From NCBI RefSeq assembly GCF_020520425.1, contig NC_079492.1:111449157-111513156 (forward strand): DNA of 64,000 bases. Reading direction: 5' to 3'. Every line of letters starts with the position of its first letter. The stretch's first letter is position 1. This document shows positions 22,886-36,053 of the stretch, piece after piece. Source of the stretch: Spinacia oleracea (taxonomy: Eukaryota; Streptophyta; Magnoliopsida; Caryophyllales; Amaranthaceae). The notes under the pieces are model-generated. The model saw only the letters and a program-made list of their open reading frames with translations. It was not told the DNA's origin and ran no database searches. The translations under genes were made by a program, and so were the position numbers.

Positions 22886-23246
22886 TTGTTGAAGGGGGCT
22901 TTTAATGTACGCCTCAACAACATATGAATTTATGGCGCCAATGTACAGGTATTGGCGCAAAAATACAGGTCTGTTGAGGGGGGCATTTAAGAAGTGAGCC
23001 TCAACAGAGGAGGCTGTTGAGGCGGGCTTCTGTAAAGCCCCCCACAACAAGTCCTTATTTTTCGCTTATCTGTAGAGGTTGTTGAGGCGGGCTTTTGAAA
23101 GCCCCCCACAACAGATCACCTGTTGAGGCGAACAAAGCCCGCCTCAACAGATCACTGAGCTGTTGAAGCTACGTCTGTCGCAGCGGGCCTTGTTCACCTC
23201 AATAAACCCAAAATGCCCCCCTCAACAGGTATTTTTTCCACTAGTG
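22886..23246. repeat. 3' subterminal repeats of the CACTA element
   Basis: Repeats of TTGAGGCGGGCTT and its complement occur about a dozen times, ending with the terminal inverted repeat. They mirror the 5' set at 16891-17095 and are the expected transposase (TnpA-type) binding region. Confidence 0.8.
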
Positions 23247-23947
23247 ATTCATCCGAGCACGGCCATGCATTTCACAGTTTCTAGCTCTCCGAGTGGCCTT
23301 GTACAACTTTTAAGCATCTCATCCCGATTTATGGGAGGACAATCCCAATTTTGCGATCTTAAGATTAGACTTCGTTTGATAGGTGATTACCTGAGCGTTG
23401 CCTTTATAGCCTCCTTTTACGGTGCGATGGTTGGTCAACGTCAAAGCAACCAGTTCTCAAACAAGTAATCTCAAATCACTCAGGTATTGAGGATTTAGTG
23501 TCTAATAATTTTAATGAAATTTACTTATGACAGATTTTCATCTCTTACAGTAAAGTTTCATAGGTCTATCCGATACTAGTCTTCCAAAAGTAACTATCTA
23601 TGCAAATGATTACGACATTGCCATGTCCACATAGTTCAAGAAACAGAACTACTAGTCATCTTGCATTCTAGGCGTCTAACGTTTTCTATGCGTCCATCTT
23701 TATAGAAAACTCCGACCAGGGACCTTTTTCAAATTTTGACATTTAAGTTCACTTGATAGACATTTCTTAGTCACAGGACTGGTCCTGACAGTCTATCTTC
23801 AATATATTGTCAAATTGAAGGGACTCATCATTTAATAAACCACAAATTAAATGGAAAAATGAATTCTATTCATTTATTGTGAATGATTAACCAATAATGT
23901 TTTACAAAGATTCAAACTCTAAAACTTTAAAACATTAAATAAGGATA

Positions 23948-26900
23948 TCAAAGCCATTCTCCAATATGCTTGATTCCCATAGCTGCAGTGTGCGAGTTGT
24001 GCTTCGCCTGCGGCAGAGGTTTAGTCAATGGATCTGATATGTTGTCATCAGTTCCAATCTTGCTTATCTCGACTTATTTTCTTTCAACGAACTCTCGTAG
24101 AAGGTGAAATCTACGAAGTACATGCTTGACTCTCTGGTGGTGTCTAGGCTCCTTTGCCTGTGCAATAGCTCCGTTATTATCACAATACAGGGCTATTGGT
24201 CCTTTAATGGAGGGGACTACACCAAGTTCGCCTATTAACTTCCTTATCCATATAGCTTCCTTTGCTGCTTCATGTGCAGCAATGTACTCCGATTCAGTTG
24301 TAGAATCCGCAATGGTGCTTTGCTTAGCACTTTTCCAGCTTACTGCACCTCCTTTGAGTCAGAAGACAAACCCAGACTGTGATCTGAAATCATCTTTGTC
24401 GGTTTGGAAACTTACGTCCGTATAGCCTTTAACAATTAATTCATCATCTCCACCATAAACCAGGAAGTCATCTTTGTGCCTCTTCAGGTACTTCAGAATA
24501 TTCTTGGCAGCAGTCCAATGTGCCTCTCCTGGGTCTGACTGGTATCTGCTCGTAGCACTGAGTGCGTACGCAACATCCGGGCGTGTACATATCATAGCAT
24601 ACATATTGAACCAATCAATGATGCATATGGAATCCCATTCATTCGTCTACGCTCATCAAGTGTTTTTGGGCACTGAGTCTTGCTTATAGTTATTCCATGA
24701 GACATGGGTAGGTAGCCTCGCTTGGAGTCTGCCATCTTGAACCTATCAAGCACCTTATTGATATAAGTGCTTTGACTAAGTCCAATCATCTTTTTAGATC
24801 TATCTCTGTAAATCTTGATGCCCAATATGTACTGTGCTTCTCCTAGATCCTTCATCGAAAAACATTTCCCAAGCCAAATCTTGACAGAGTTCAACATAGG
24901 AATGTCATTTCCAATAAGTAATATGTCGTCGACATATAATACTAGAAAAGAAATTTTGCTCCCACTGACCTTCTTGTATACACAAGATTCGTCTGCGTTC
25001 TTGATGAAACCAAAGTCACTGACTGCTTCATCAAAACGTATATTCCAGCTCCTGGATGCCTGCTTCAATCCGTAGATTGATTTCTTTAGCTTGCATACCT
25101 TTTTAGCATTCTTTGGATCCTCAAAACCTTCAGGTTGTGTCATAAACACAGTTTCTGTTAAAACGCCGTTTAAGAAAGCGGTTTTGACATCCATCTGCCA
25201 TATTTCATAATCGTAATATGCAGCGATTGCTAACATTATTCGAATAGACTTTAGCATTGCAACTGGTGAAAAGGTTTCATCGTAATCCACGCCGTGGACT
25301 TGCCTGTAACCTTTTGCAACCAATCTAGCTTTGAAAACTTCAAGTTTGCCATCCTTGTCCTTTTTCAGTTTGAAAACCCATTTGCTTCCAATGGCTTGGT
25401 AGCCATCTGGCAAATCGACCAAATCCCATACTTGGTTTTCAGACATGGAGTATAATTCAGATTGCATGGCTTCTTGCCATTTCTTGGAGCTAGGGCTCGT
25501 CATAGATTGTTTGTAAGTCGCAGGTTCATCACTTTCAAGTGATAGAACGTCATAGCTCTCGTTCGTCAAAATACCTAAGTACCTTTCCGGTTGAGATCTA
25601 TATCTTTGCGATCTACGCGGGGTAACATTTCTAGATTGACCATGATTCTCACCAGATTCTTCTAAAGATCTCTGAGTTTCATCCTGAATGTCATCTTGAG
25701 CATTCTCTAGAGTTTGTTGTCCGACTCGAATTTCTTCGAGGTCTACTTTTCTCCCACTTGTCATTTTGGAAATGTGATCTTTCTCCAAAAAGACACCATC
25801 TCGAGCAACAAACACCTTGTTCTCAGATGTATTGTAGAAGTAATACCCCTTTGTTTCCTTTGGATAGCCCACAAGGATACATTTGTCAGATTTCGGATGA
25901 AGTTTGTCTTAAATTAATCGTTTGACGTATACTTCACATCCCCAAATCTTAAGAAAAGACACATTTGGAGGCTTTCCAAACCATAACTCATATGGAGTCT
26001 TTTCGACAGCTTTAGACGGAGCTCTATTTATAGTGAGTGCAGCTGTATTTAGTGCATGTCCCCAAAATTCTAATGGAAGTTCGGCCTGACCCATCATTGA
26101 CCTGACCATGTCTAGCAAGGTTCTGTTCCTCCGTTCCGACACACCATTCCATTGTGGTGTTCCAGGAGGAGTCAATTCTGATAGAATTCCACATTCTTTC
26201 AGATGGTCATCAAATTCATAGCTCAGATATTCACCGCCTCTATCAGACCGCAGTGCCTTAATCTTCTTGCCTAATTGATTCTCTACTTCACTCTGAAATT
26301 CCTTGAATTTTTCAAAGGATTAAGACTTATGCTTCATTAGGTAGACATAACCATATCTACTGAAGTCATCAGTGAAAGTGATAAAGTAGCTGAAACCACC
26401 TCTAGAATTTGTACTCATTGGTCCACATACATCTATATGGATTAAACCCAATAGTCCAACTTTAGAGAAAGGTTGCTTTGTCATTTTGCCAAGTAAACAT
26501 GATTCGCATTTACCATAATCCTCTAAGTCAAATGGTTCTAGAATTCCTTCCTTTTGAAGTCTTTCTAAGCGTTTCAAGTTTATATGGCCTAATCGACAAT
26601 GCCACAGATAGGTGAGATCTGAATCATCCTTTTTGGCCTTTTTGGTATTTATGTTATAAACTTGTTTGTCGTGATCTAATAAATAAAGTTCATTGACTAA
26701 TCTAGCAGATCCATAAAACATCTCTTTAAAATAAAACGAACAACTATTGTCTTTTATTAAAAAGGAAAATCCCATAGCATCTAAGCAAGAAACTAAAATG
26801 ATGTTTTTAGTAAGACTTGGAACATGGAAACATTCTTCCAGTTCCAAAACTAGCCCGGAGGGCAACGACAAATAATAAGTTCCTACAGCTAATGCAGCAA

Positions 26901-27918
26901 TCCGTGCTCCATTTCCCACTCGTAGGTCGACTTCACCCTTGCTTAACTTTCTACTTCTTCTTAGTCCCTGTGGATTGGAACATAAGTGTGAGCCACAACC
27001 TGTATCTAATACCCAAGAAGTTGAATTAGCAAGTATACAGTCTATAACGAAAATACCTGAAGATGGAAAGACTGTTCCGTTCTTCTGATCTTCCTTTAGC
27101 TTTGAACATTCTCTTTTGTAATGGCCTATTCCATTACAATAAAGACAGCTTGATGTGGACTTGTCCTGCTTTGATTTAGCATTGCCCTTGGACTTTCCAC
27201 TTTTCTTGAACGGTCTCCCTCTAGCCTTGAGTAAATCTTTGGCTTCACAGTCCAGTATTATCTCAGCCTCTCTGACAAGGTGAACAAATTCTGCAACTGT
27301 TTCTTCTCTTGGTTCACTTAGGTATAGTTTCTTGAAGCGACCAAACCCACTGTGTAGTGAATTGAGCAAGATAGAGACTGCCATCCTTTCGCTTATTGGT
27401 GTTCCTAGTAGACTTAGGCGATCAAAGTATGAACGCATAAAATCCACATGGAACCTCAGTGGGACGCCTACCCTCTGTTTAGTGCGAAGGAGCTGAACAT
27501 GTGTTTCTTGGACTTCCATCCTATAACACCTGTTGGGAGAACTGACCTTAAGACCAGACATTGATTCAATCAACTCATGGACGTTTAGGTCCCTGTCCTC
27601 CGTGCTTCCATGACAGATATCCCTCAGATTCTTGATGAGCGTAAAAGGTTCATAGGCTACAAACCTTCTAGCCCAATCATCAGGGATATTGTTCAGCATG
27701 AGACTCATAACCTTTTTGAGATCCACATCCCAGGCGAAAAATCTCTCAGGGGTCATGTCTCTGGCATAGTAGCTTGGCATGGGATGTAATAGTACATACT
27801 CAAGTCCATTGAGTCTGACTATTTCAACTAGCTTAGCTTCCCATTCAAGAAAATTTGCTAGGTTCAGCTTGACCCTAAGCTCAGAACCCATGATGATGTT
27901 TTGATTGTTGTTTGCCAT
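23948..27918 (-). pseudogene. copia family 1 gag-pol, broken
   Basis: Starts MANNNQNIIMGSELR (27918). In order: gag with CCHC knuckle CLYCNGIGHYKREC; protease VLDTGCGSHLC; integrase zinc region LWHCRLGH...CESCLLGK; integrase core with DVCGPM and LTPPGTPQWNGVSERRNR; reverse transcriptase with WQMDVKTAFLNG and LYVDDILLIGN; RNase H with DSTTEAEYIA and ALYCDNNGAI; end ...HIGEWL at 23948. Defects: stops at about 26320 (after YLMKHKS), 25909 (after YVKRLI), 24357 (after SQSGFVF) and about 24075, and a one-base deletion near 24595 in the GSIMYAM motif. The polyprotein would have supplied all steps of copia replication. Confidence 0.92.
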
Positions 27919-28011
27919 AGTTAAAACTACAATTGAAAAGAATAAACAAATAAATAACCATTCACAGTTTCTCTTAATAAACTTAAATTCTAGCATACAT
28001 GCATAATTCAA

Positions 28012-30648
28012 TGTTCATTAAGCATTTTATTCAAGTTATGTGTTCTGGCAGGTGTGAATAAAATGATTCCAAGATCCTAAAATCATTGAAGAATTAAGCA
28101 CAGTTTGTCGACTTAATCCTAAAACATCTTAGGTAAGCAAAAGCCTTTTGCTAATAGTCAAGAAACTATTCTTGGTTGATAGGTACGTCTAAGAACTTAT
28201 TAGGTAAACCTATCGATTTTGCCACGACATAAAAGGACTCCTTACTTATATCGTTGAGTTTCACCAAAACTAACATGTACTCACAATTATTTGTGTACCT
28301 TGCCCCTTTTAGGGCCAATAAGTAACACCTCGCTGAGCGAAAAACTATTACTAGATTGATGTAAAGGATATCCAAGCAAGTGTATATTTTGGCATGGCAC
28401 CTTTTAACTCAATTTTTAAGTTTGGAACTTAAGGTTCTTACTATGTTGGTTAGATTTTAAGTGAACTAAAATCCTTAATCATGCAACATAATCAAGCTTT
28501 GATCTCATGCATATTTAAGACATATTTAAAAGCAATAAATAACTTAAAACATGCATAAGATAAATGTGATCTAGTATGGCCCGACTTCATCTTGAAGTTT
28601 CAACTTCAAAGTCCGTCTTGAAAATCTCCGTGGGAGGCGCCATTTTCTTCAAATAGGATAAGCTATAATTAAAACTAATTACAACTATTTGATGGTACGC
28701 AGACCATATTTGAATTGAAAAATAATTTTGGTACTTTAGACCAATTACATTCAAATTAATGGTACGCAGACCATATTTTCTATCCTATTTGGGCCATACT
28801 AGTCACTTCATAACCTGCAAAACAGTACATATACAATATATACCATTCACCCATTCATTATCATGAATGGCCCACATAGCTGGTTAGTAAAACATGTTAT
28901 GCACCACATAAATATTTGCAGCAATTAATCAAGGGCACCAATAATCTACAAATTATTCAGTCCTTATTAATTCTAATCAAGTTGTTTTAACCTTAAGGAT
29001 TTGTAGACCTAATCAAGAGTTTATGACTAAAAGGGCTCCCACTTAAACCAATAAATTCATATGCTTTACTAATTTTAAACATAAAAATGTATTTCTAGTC
29101 TAACCGGAAACATACAAATTTAATTAAAATTTAAAGCTCATATAAATTTATAATTGAATCCACAAATTTAATTTATTCTTCAGTCGTATTTAAAGTAATT
29201 CAGGATTTTAATTTTAGTAAAATAATTAGAATAAATAAAATTTATTATAATTACAATATTCAAAATTAAAATCCAAGAAAATAATTTAAATTATTAATTT
29301 TAAAATTAATTAAAATTACGTAAACTGAAAATTTCAAATTAAAATTTTAAAACGATCTAATCGTAACGTAACAACCCCACGCAACGCACAGCCATGGGCC
29401 ACACGCACACAGCCATCGCTGGCCATGTGCGCGCAGCCCATGCGCTGCGTCGCATCGCTGCTGCTCACCATCGCAAGGCATCCGAGGCACGTTTGGCCTC
29501 TAGCTCGTTGTGCGCCTGCCCTCGTCGCACGCGAGCTTGCGCTCATCGCACGAGGCAGTGGCATGCGAGCTGGCGCTCGCTGCGCGCGAGCGATCGATGC
29601 TGGGCGTAACGCTCGTGGCACGCGAGCTTGGGCTCGCTGCACGCGAGGCTCCGCACGCTTGCGTGAGCCAGTGCGCACTGTGGCGCAGCTCGCTTGTTGC
29701 CCACACGCGACTGCTCGTGCCTTGCTCTCGCCCTTGCCCATGCGCCCATCGCACACAGCCCACGACACAAGGCAGGGCTGCTGCCTTGTGCTCGTACACC
29801 ATGCCCTTGCTCGCTGCATTCATACCGCATGGGCGACGAGCTCCCTTGCTCGTCGTCGCATGCCCGCACTATACAACACCCCTTAAGGGTAACACGTAGC
29901 GTCCATTGCTTTGTGCGTGCAAGTTATATGAACGAATCGCAAAAAAATTAAAAATTTTATTTTCAAAATTAATGACAAATTAATAAATCATATTAATTTC
30001 ATAATTTTAGGGCGAAAAATAGAAAATTTATTAATTTATTGATTTCCGATTAACATGGATTCAAGTCTTGGTCATAAAAATTTAAAATTTAACATAAATT
30101 TACAATTTTTATGGTGGTTTTTAATCATAGGTATCTAATTAAATTATAACTAATTATGAAAATCAAATTAATTCTAAATTATTCCAATTTTCAACAAATT
30201 AATCATGATTACAAATTAGATTGCATAATTAACAACGCTAGGCATTCAAACTTTTTAAACATATACAGTAGTTCAATCAAAAATTCAAGATTTAACAACA
30301 AGAATCGCAAATATTTAATTTAACATCTTAAATTTACGAAATTTTGCGTTCGAAAAACTAAAACCTCCGAAAAGTCATAGTTAGGCTTCGAATTTGAGAA
30401 TTCTGGGTTCGGGCGAAAAACACTATTTTTGTCAAAATTTTAGAATGCCTTTTACATGCGGAATTGACACAAAAATCACTCGATTTGGATGAGTAACGAA
30501 GAAACTGCCGAAAAACTGCGTACGTATAATTAAATAAACGCAATTTGCAATTAATTAACAATTACGAAAATTAATCACCCCATTTAATTCATGCAAATTT
30601 GTAATATTTAACCATGTTTATGCAATTTAGATTATGAAAATAATAAGA
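28012..30648 (-). other. Long untranslated leader of copia family 1, with a GC-rich block
   Basis: Between primer-binding site and gag lie 2.6 kb without coding similarity. Most is AT-rich, but 29380-29890 is very rich in CG, GCGC and GCTCGC. That block opens ORFs in several frames on both strands, none with recognisable protein similarity, so I treat them as composition artefacts. Confidence 0.65.
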
Positions 30649-30662
30649 GGCTCGTGATACCA
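30649..30662 (-). promoter_or_regulatory. Primer-binding site of copia family 1
   Basis: The minus strand reads TGGTATCACGAGCC one base from the 5' LTR: the initiator tRNA-Met complement with one extra C. Confidence 0.75.
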
Positions 30663-30663
30663 C

Positions 30664-32027
30664 TGTTAGGATATGATACATATGACAATTCATAAATCAT
30701 GCGGAAAAACCATAAAGCCAGGAAAGCATATTATTTACACATAATCATTTAGCATAGAATGGATGCATACATGTTGTAGCGTGCCTTCCCTAGCTGCGCC
30801 CGAACCGAACAAGAACAAGTCTTAGGACTCCAAATGTCGTCCCTCCGTAGATAGTCCGCAGTACGTCCGGATCCGCCTCAAGTTAGACCAACTAGAATCG
30901 CCCTTAAGGTGCTTAGGAATTTCGGCTAGTGTTTGCAAGTGTATGGCTGATTTTATTTCAAAAACTTACCCTTCGAATACTTCAATCGTGCCCATAAATT
31001 GTGACCCTAGGCACCTATTTATAGGAGTATGGAAAAGGAATTGTAATCCTACTAGGATGTGGATTTGCTAGTTAGAACTTTATTAGGACTCTAAATAACA
31101 AAACAAATCTAATAGGATTAGGATTTTAATCTTTGCACAAATCCTAATAGGATTAGGATTTCCCGCACAAGCATTGCACAAGCCGTGCACCCGCGCAAGC
31201 CTTGCGTCCCACGACAGGCGCACAGCCCACACTGCTGTGCTCTCGCGCGCGCGCGCGCCCTTGGTTGGGCCTGGCCTTGCGCTGGGCCTGGTCGAGGCGT
31301 GCGTTGGTGCGTGCGGCTCGCTAGGCGATGGCCTGGCTTCGTGCTGGGCCTTCGTCTAGCGGGCCTCGCCCGATGCTAATTCGTACGATACGCTTCCGAT
31401 TAAATTCCCGATTCCGGAATTCATTTCCGATACGAACAATATTTAATATTTCCGATTCCGGAATTAATTTCCATTTCGACCAAATATTTAATATTTCCGT
31501 TTCCGGAATTATTTTCCGATTCCGATAATATTTCCGATTCTGACAATATTTCCGTTTCCGGCAATATTTCCGATTCCGGCAATATTTCCATTTCCGATAA
31601 TATTTTCCGATACGTACCATGTTTCCGTTTCCGGCAACATCTACGACTTGGATAATATTTATATTTCCGATACGATCCATATTTCCGTTTCCGGCAATAT
31701 CATCGTTTCCGGAGTATTCATTTCTTGCTTGTGACGATCTCAGCTCCCACTGAAACCAAGATCCGTCGATTCCGAATATCCATAGATAGAGTATTTAATG
31801 CCATTAAATACTTGATCCGTTTACGTACTATTTGTGTGACCCTACGGGTTCAGTCAAGAGTAAGCTGTGGATTAATATCATTAATTACACTTGAACTGAA
31901 GCGGCCTCTAGCTAGGCATTCAGCTCACTTGATCTCACTGAATTATTAACTTGTTAATTAATACTGAACCGCATTTATTAGACTTAACATAGAATGCATA
32001 CTTGGACCAAGGGCATTATTTCCTTCA
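30664..32027 (-). repeat. 5' LTR of copia family 1
   Basis: Bounded on the + strand by TGTTAGG and TTCCTTCA. Nearly identical to 15344-16708, with the same TTCCG-rich block. The following bases GAAAAATCC belong to the LINE. Confidence 0.9.
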
Positions 32028-34677
32028 GAAAAATCCTTTTAAGTATTTTACAATGTGGAAATCTGCTCCTCATTTTCTGACTCTTAACCAAGAACAATGG
32101 AGTGGTACAGTTCAAGGGAGCAAGATGTTTGGTGTTGTTCACAAACTGAAGAAGGTGAAGTTGGTGCTCAAAGAGTTGAATAGAAAGGGATTCTCTGATG
32201 TTCAAGCTGCTGATCTTCAAGCATACCATTACATGATTGCAGCTCAGACATCAATGCATCTTGATCCTGCTGATCAGAATCTTGCTGATGCAGAACTCAG
32301 TGCAGTGCAGAATTACAAAAATAAACATGAAGCTTATTTAGAGTTTTTGAAACAGAAGACAAAGGCTTCATGGATTAAGGATGGTGATGAAAATACCTCC
32401 CTCTTCCATCAGAGTATCAAAGCTAGGAATAATCATAACCAAGTTTATAGCATTCATGGCATGGATGGGATTTGGAGAGATAATCCTGCTGATATCTCTC
32501 AAGATTTCTTGGATTATTACACAACTTTGTTGGGTAATACTCACACTGATAGAAGACCTGTTCTTAGTCATATTGTCCAAGCTGGTCCCTTGAATACAGA
32601 TGCTCATAGAGATATTCTAAATGCTCCATATACAGCTGATGAGGTGAAGAAAGCTTTGTTCTCTATTCCTGGTAGGAAAGCACCAGGGCCTGATGGGTAT
32701 GGATCTTACTTCTATAAAGATGCTTGGAACATTGTTGGTGATGATGTTATCAATGCTGTTCTGGATGTTCTCCAACAAGGCAGATTGCTTAAGGAGTTAA
32801 ATCATACAGTCCTATATCTTGTTGCAATACTCTGTATAAAGAATGTGAGTGAATTCAGACCTATATCTTGTTGCAATACTCTGTATAAATGCATTACTAA
32901 GGTGATTTGTGGTAGATTGAGGCAAGTATTACCAGATTTGATCATTGAGAATCAAGGGGGGTTTGTACATGGCAGATACATAGTGCATAATATCATGGTG
33001 GTTCAGGATTTGGTAAAACAGTATGGTAGGAAGAGTGCTAAACCAAGTTGTATGATGAAGATTGATCTTCAAAAAGCATATGACACAGTTGATTGGGATT
33101 TCCTGCAAGAAATGTTGGTACAGCTGGGTTTTCCTGGAGCTTTTGTGGCTCTTGTGATGGAGTGTGTGACCACCCCTAAGTCCTCTCTGATGCTTAATGG
33201 CACAATGCATGGCTTTTTCAAGTAAAAAAGGGGTTTAAGACAAGGTGATCCCATGTCTCCCCTTCTGTTTGTGATCTGCATGGAGTATCTATCCAGAATT
33301 CTCTACAAAATGAGTGAGTTGTCTCACTTTCAGTTTCATCCTAGATGCAAAGAACTTAAGCTCACTCATCTATGCTTTGCTGATGATCTAATCCTGTGTA
33401 GTAAAGGTGAGTTCCCCTCTGTGTATCTTCTGCTTCAAGCTTTTAAGCTGTTCTCCAACTCTTCTGGTTTGTTAGCCAACAAGCAGAAATCAGCTATCTA
33501 CTGTTGTGGTATGGCTGAGAATGAAATCAACTGAATTGTCAATGTTTCTGGTTTTACTAGGAGTCACCTCCCTTTTAAGTACTTAGGTGTTCCCATCTGT
33601 GCTAAAAGAATTTCTGCTGCTCAATGTGATGTCTTAGTGGATAAGATGGTTGCTAGGATTAAAGTCTGGAGTTCAAGGAATCCTTCCTACACAGCAATAA
33701 TGCAGCTCATTAATTCTGTGTTGATGAGTATTCACATGTATTGGGCTCAGGTATTTATTTTACCCAAGAAAGTACTGCAGGAAGTTACTAAAGTTTGTAG
33801 AGCATTTCTCTGGAGTGGGCAAGCTTATAGTCAGAAAAACAGTAACATTTCTTGGGAAAGTTCATGTTGTGATAAGAAGCAAGGTGGACTTGGATTTAGA
33901 GATGTTGTCAAATGGAATATTACAAGCATTGGAAAATATGTTTGGGCCATTGCATCCAAGCAGGATAATGTTTGGATCAAATGGGTTCATGCTGTGTACA
34001 TTAAGGATGGGGATTGGTGGGAGTATAAACCTGTAGCTTCTGCTAGCTGGTATTGGAAGAAGATATGTGCCATGAAAGAGAGATTGAAACTAGTTTATAC
34101 TCAAACTAAGTTAGCTGCTATGCCTCATTATTCTGTGAAAACAGTTTATGAGAAAATCATTGGACCAAAACCTGTGATTCGGTGGGATAATATGGTGTGG
34201 AATAGGCTGAATATCCCTAAGCATAGATTCGTATGTTGGTTGGCAGTGCAGGACAGGCTTCAAACCACTGCAAAATTGGCAAGATTTGGTGTTAGTAATA
34301 CTGCAAATTGCCTGATTTGTGGACAAGCTGATAAAGATCATAAGCATCCGTTATTTGCTTGTCCCTATAGCAGCAGATGCATTAGTGCTCTCAAAACTTG
34401 GTTAGGGATTACTTATTCCACTGGTAATCTGAAGCAGCTCATGAGGTGTATTGCTCATGGCAGAATGTCAAAGTTTAGGAAGCAAGTTAGCTTCGCAATG
34501 CTAGCTGCTGCAGTGTATGATGTTTGGTCAAGTAGGAATGGTTGTTTTTGGAATGCTTCCTTTCCAACTGTTCAGAATATGGTAGCTAGAGTTAAGCAAA
34601 ATGTTAGAGATCGAATTTTGGTTGTTTTACCTAAAAATGTAACTAGGAGAGATAGCTTGTGGTTTGCTACTTTGTAA
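32028..34677 (+). pseudogene. LINE ORF2, 3' part (reverse transcriptase and zinc-binding C-terminus)
   Basis: Resumes the frame broken at 15343 (KNPFKYFTMWKS). Reverse transcriptase motifs: GRKAPGPDGYGSYFYKDAWN, EFRPISCCNTLYKC, MMKIDLQKAYDTVDW, KRGLRQGDPMSPLLF and the catalytic CFADDLILCS (YxDD equivalent FADD). The C-terminal domain has the zinc-binding LICGQADKDHKHPLFACPYS (zf-RVT). Stops at 33223 (TAA, replacing the Gly usual before KRGLRQGDP) and 33532 (TGA) break it, all in one frame. A 30-bp segment is duplicated near 32811. The frame ends at 34677. Confidence 0.9.
32811..32889 (+). repeat. 30-bp direct duplication inside the LINE reverse transcriptase
   Basis: The 30 bases at 32811-32840 (starting CCTATATCTTGTTGC) recur at 32860-32889. 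The second copy encodes the conserved RPISCCNTLYK; the first is out of register and gives the odd LYLVAILCIKN in place of the usual sequence, with frame kept. Confidence 0.85.
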
Positions 34678-34833
34678 GATAGTTTTCTGTTTCTAGCTCT
34701 TTGATGGAATGGTCCAACCTAGTTGGTTTGTTTCATCCTTGAGTTAGTTTAGGTTGTAAATCTGTTTTGAGCTTAACATTATTCGATCTTGCTTGCCTAG
34801 AAAGAAAAAAAAAAAAAAAAAAAAAAAAAAAGG

Positions 34834-34846
34834 GGGGAATTTGGAA
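34834..34846 (+). repeat. Target-site duplication of the LINE, right copy
   Basis: GGGGAATTTGGAA follows the poly(A) tail and two extra G residues; same as 13237-13249. Confidence 0.85.

Positions 34847-36053
<1,207 letters not shown>

Larger units (their letters stand above)
16875..23246 (+). mobile_element. CACTA (En/Spm) transposon carrying host gene fragments
   Basis: Terminal inverted repeats CACTAGTGGAAAAAAC and its complement (ending TTTTTTCCACTAGTG) are flanked by the 3-bp duplication ATT (16872-16874, 23247-23249). Subterminal regions are packed with GTTGAGG(C/G)GGGC motifs in both directions. The interior has pieces of a MATE transporter gene, an APR-like gene, a transposase-associated domain and a 161-bp tandem array. 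No intact transposase is present, so it depended on another element for movement (a 'Pack'-type CACTA). It interrupts the 3' untranslated region of copia family 1. Confidence 0.92.
15344..32027 (-). mobile_element. Ty1/copia retrotransposon (family 1), 16.7 kb including a nested CACTA
   Basis: Two LTRs (1365 and 1364 bp), primer-binding site, gag-pol on the minus strand and polypurine tract are all present. The target duplication is the A-rich GAAAA/GGAAA flanking the LINE codons. Own length without the CACTA is about 10.3 kb. By eye the LTRs differ at about two dozen positions (near 1.8%), so the insertion is relatively young, yet the coding region already has several stops and a frameshift. 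Domain order is protease, integrase, RT, RNase H, as in copia; the Tork lineage is possible but untested. Confidence 0.9.
13250..34833 (+). mobile_element. L1-type LINE, interrupted by a copia element
   Basis: Complete non-LTR retrotransposon: short 5' UTR, ORF1 with DUF4283 and a CCHC knuckle, ORF2 with endonuclease, reverse transcriptase and a C-terminal zinc-binding domain, 3' UTR and poly(A) (about 34804-34831), bounded by a 13-bp target duplication. Without the 16.7-kb copia insertion its own length is about 4.9 kb. At least four in-frame stops make it inactive, but I saw no frameshift. Confidence 0.9.

Noticed and set aside
29334..29951. Six overlapping ORFs of 70-160 codons on both strands
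   Set aside because: GC-rich composition removes stop codons in every frame; the proteins are Ala/Arg/Cys-rich with no domain.
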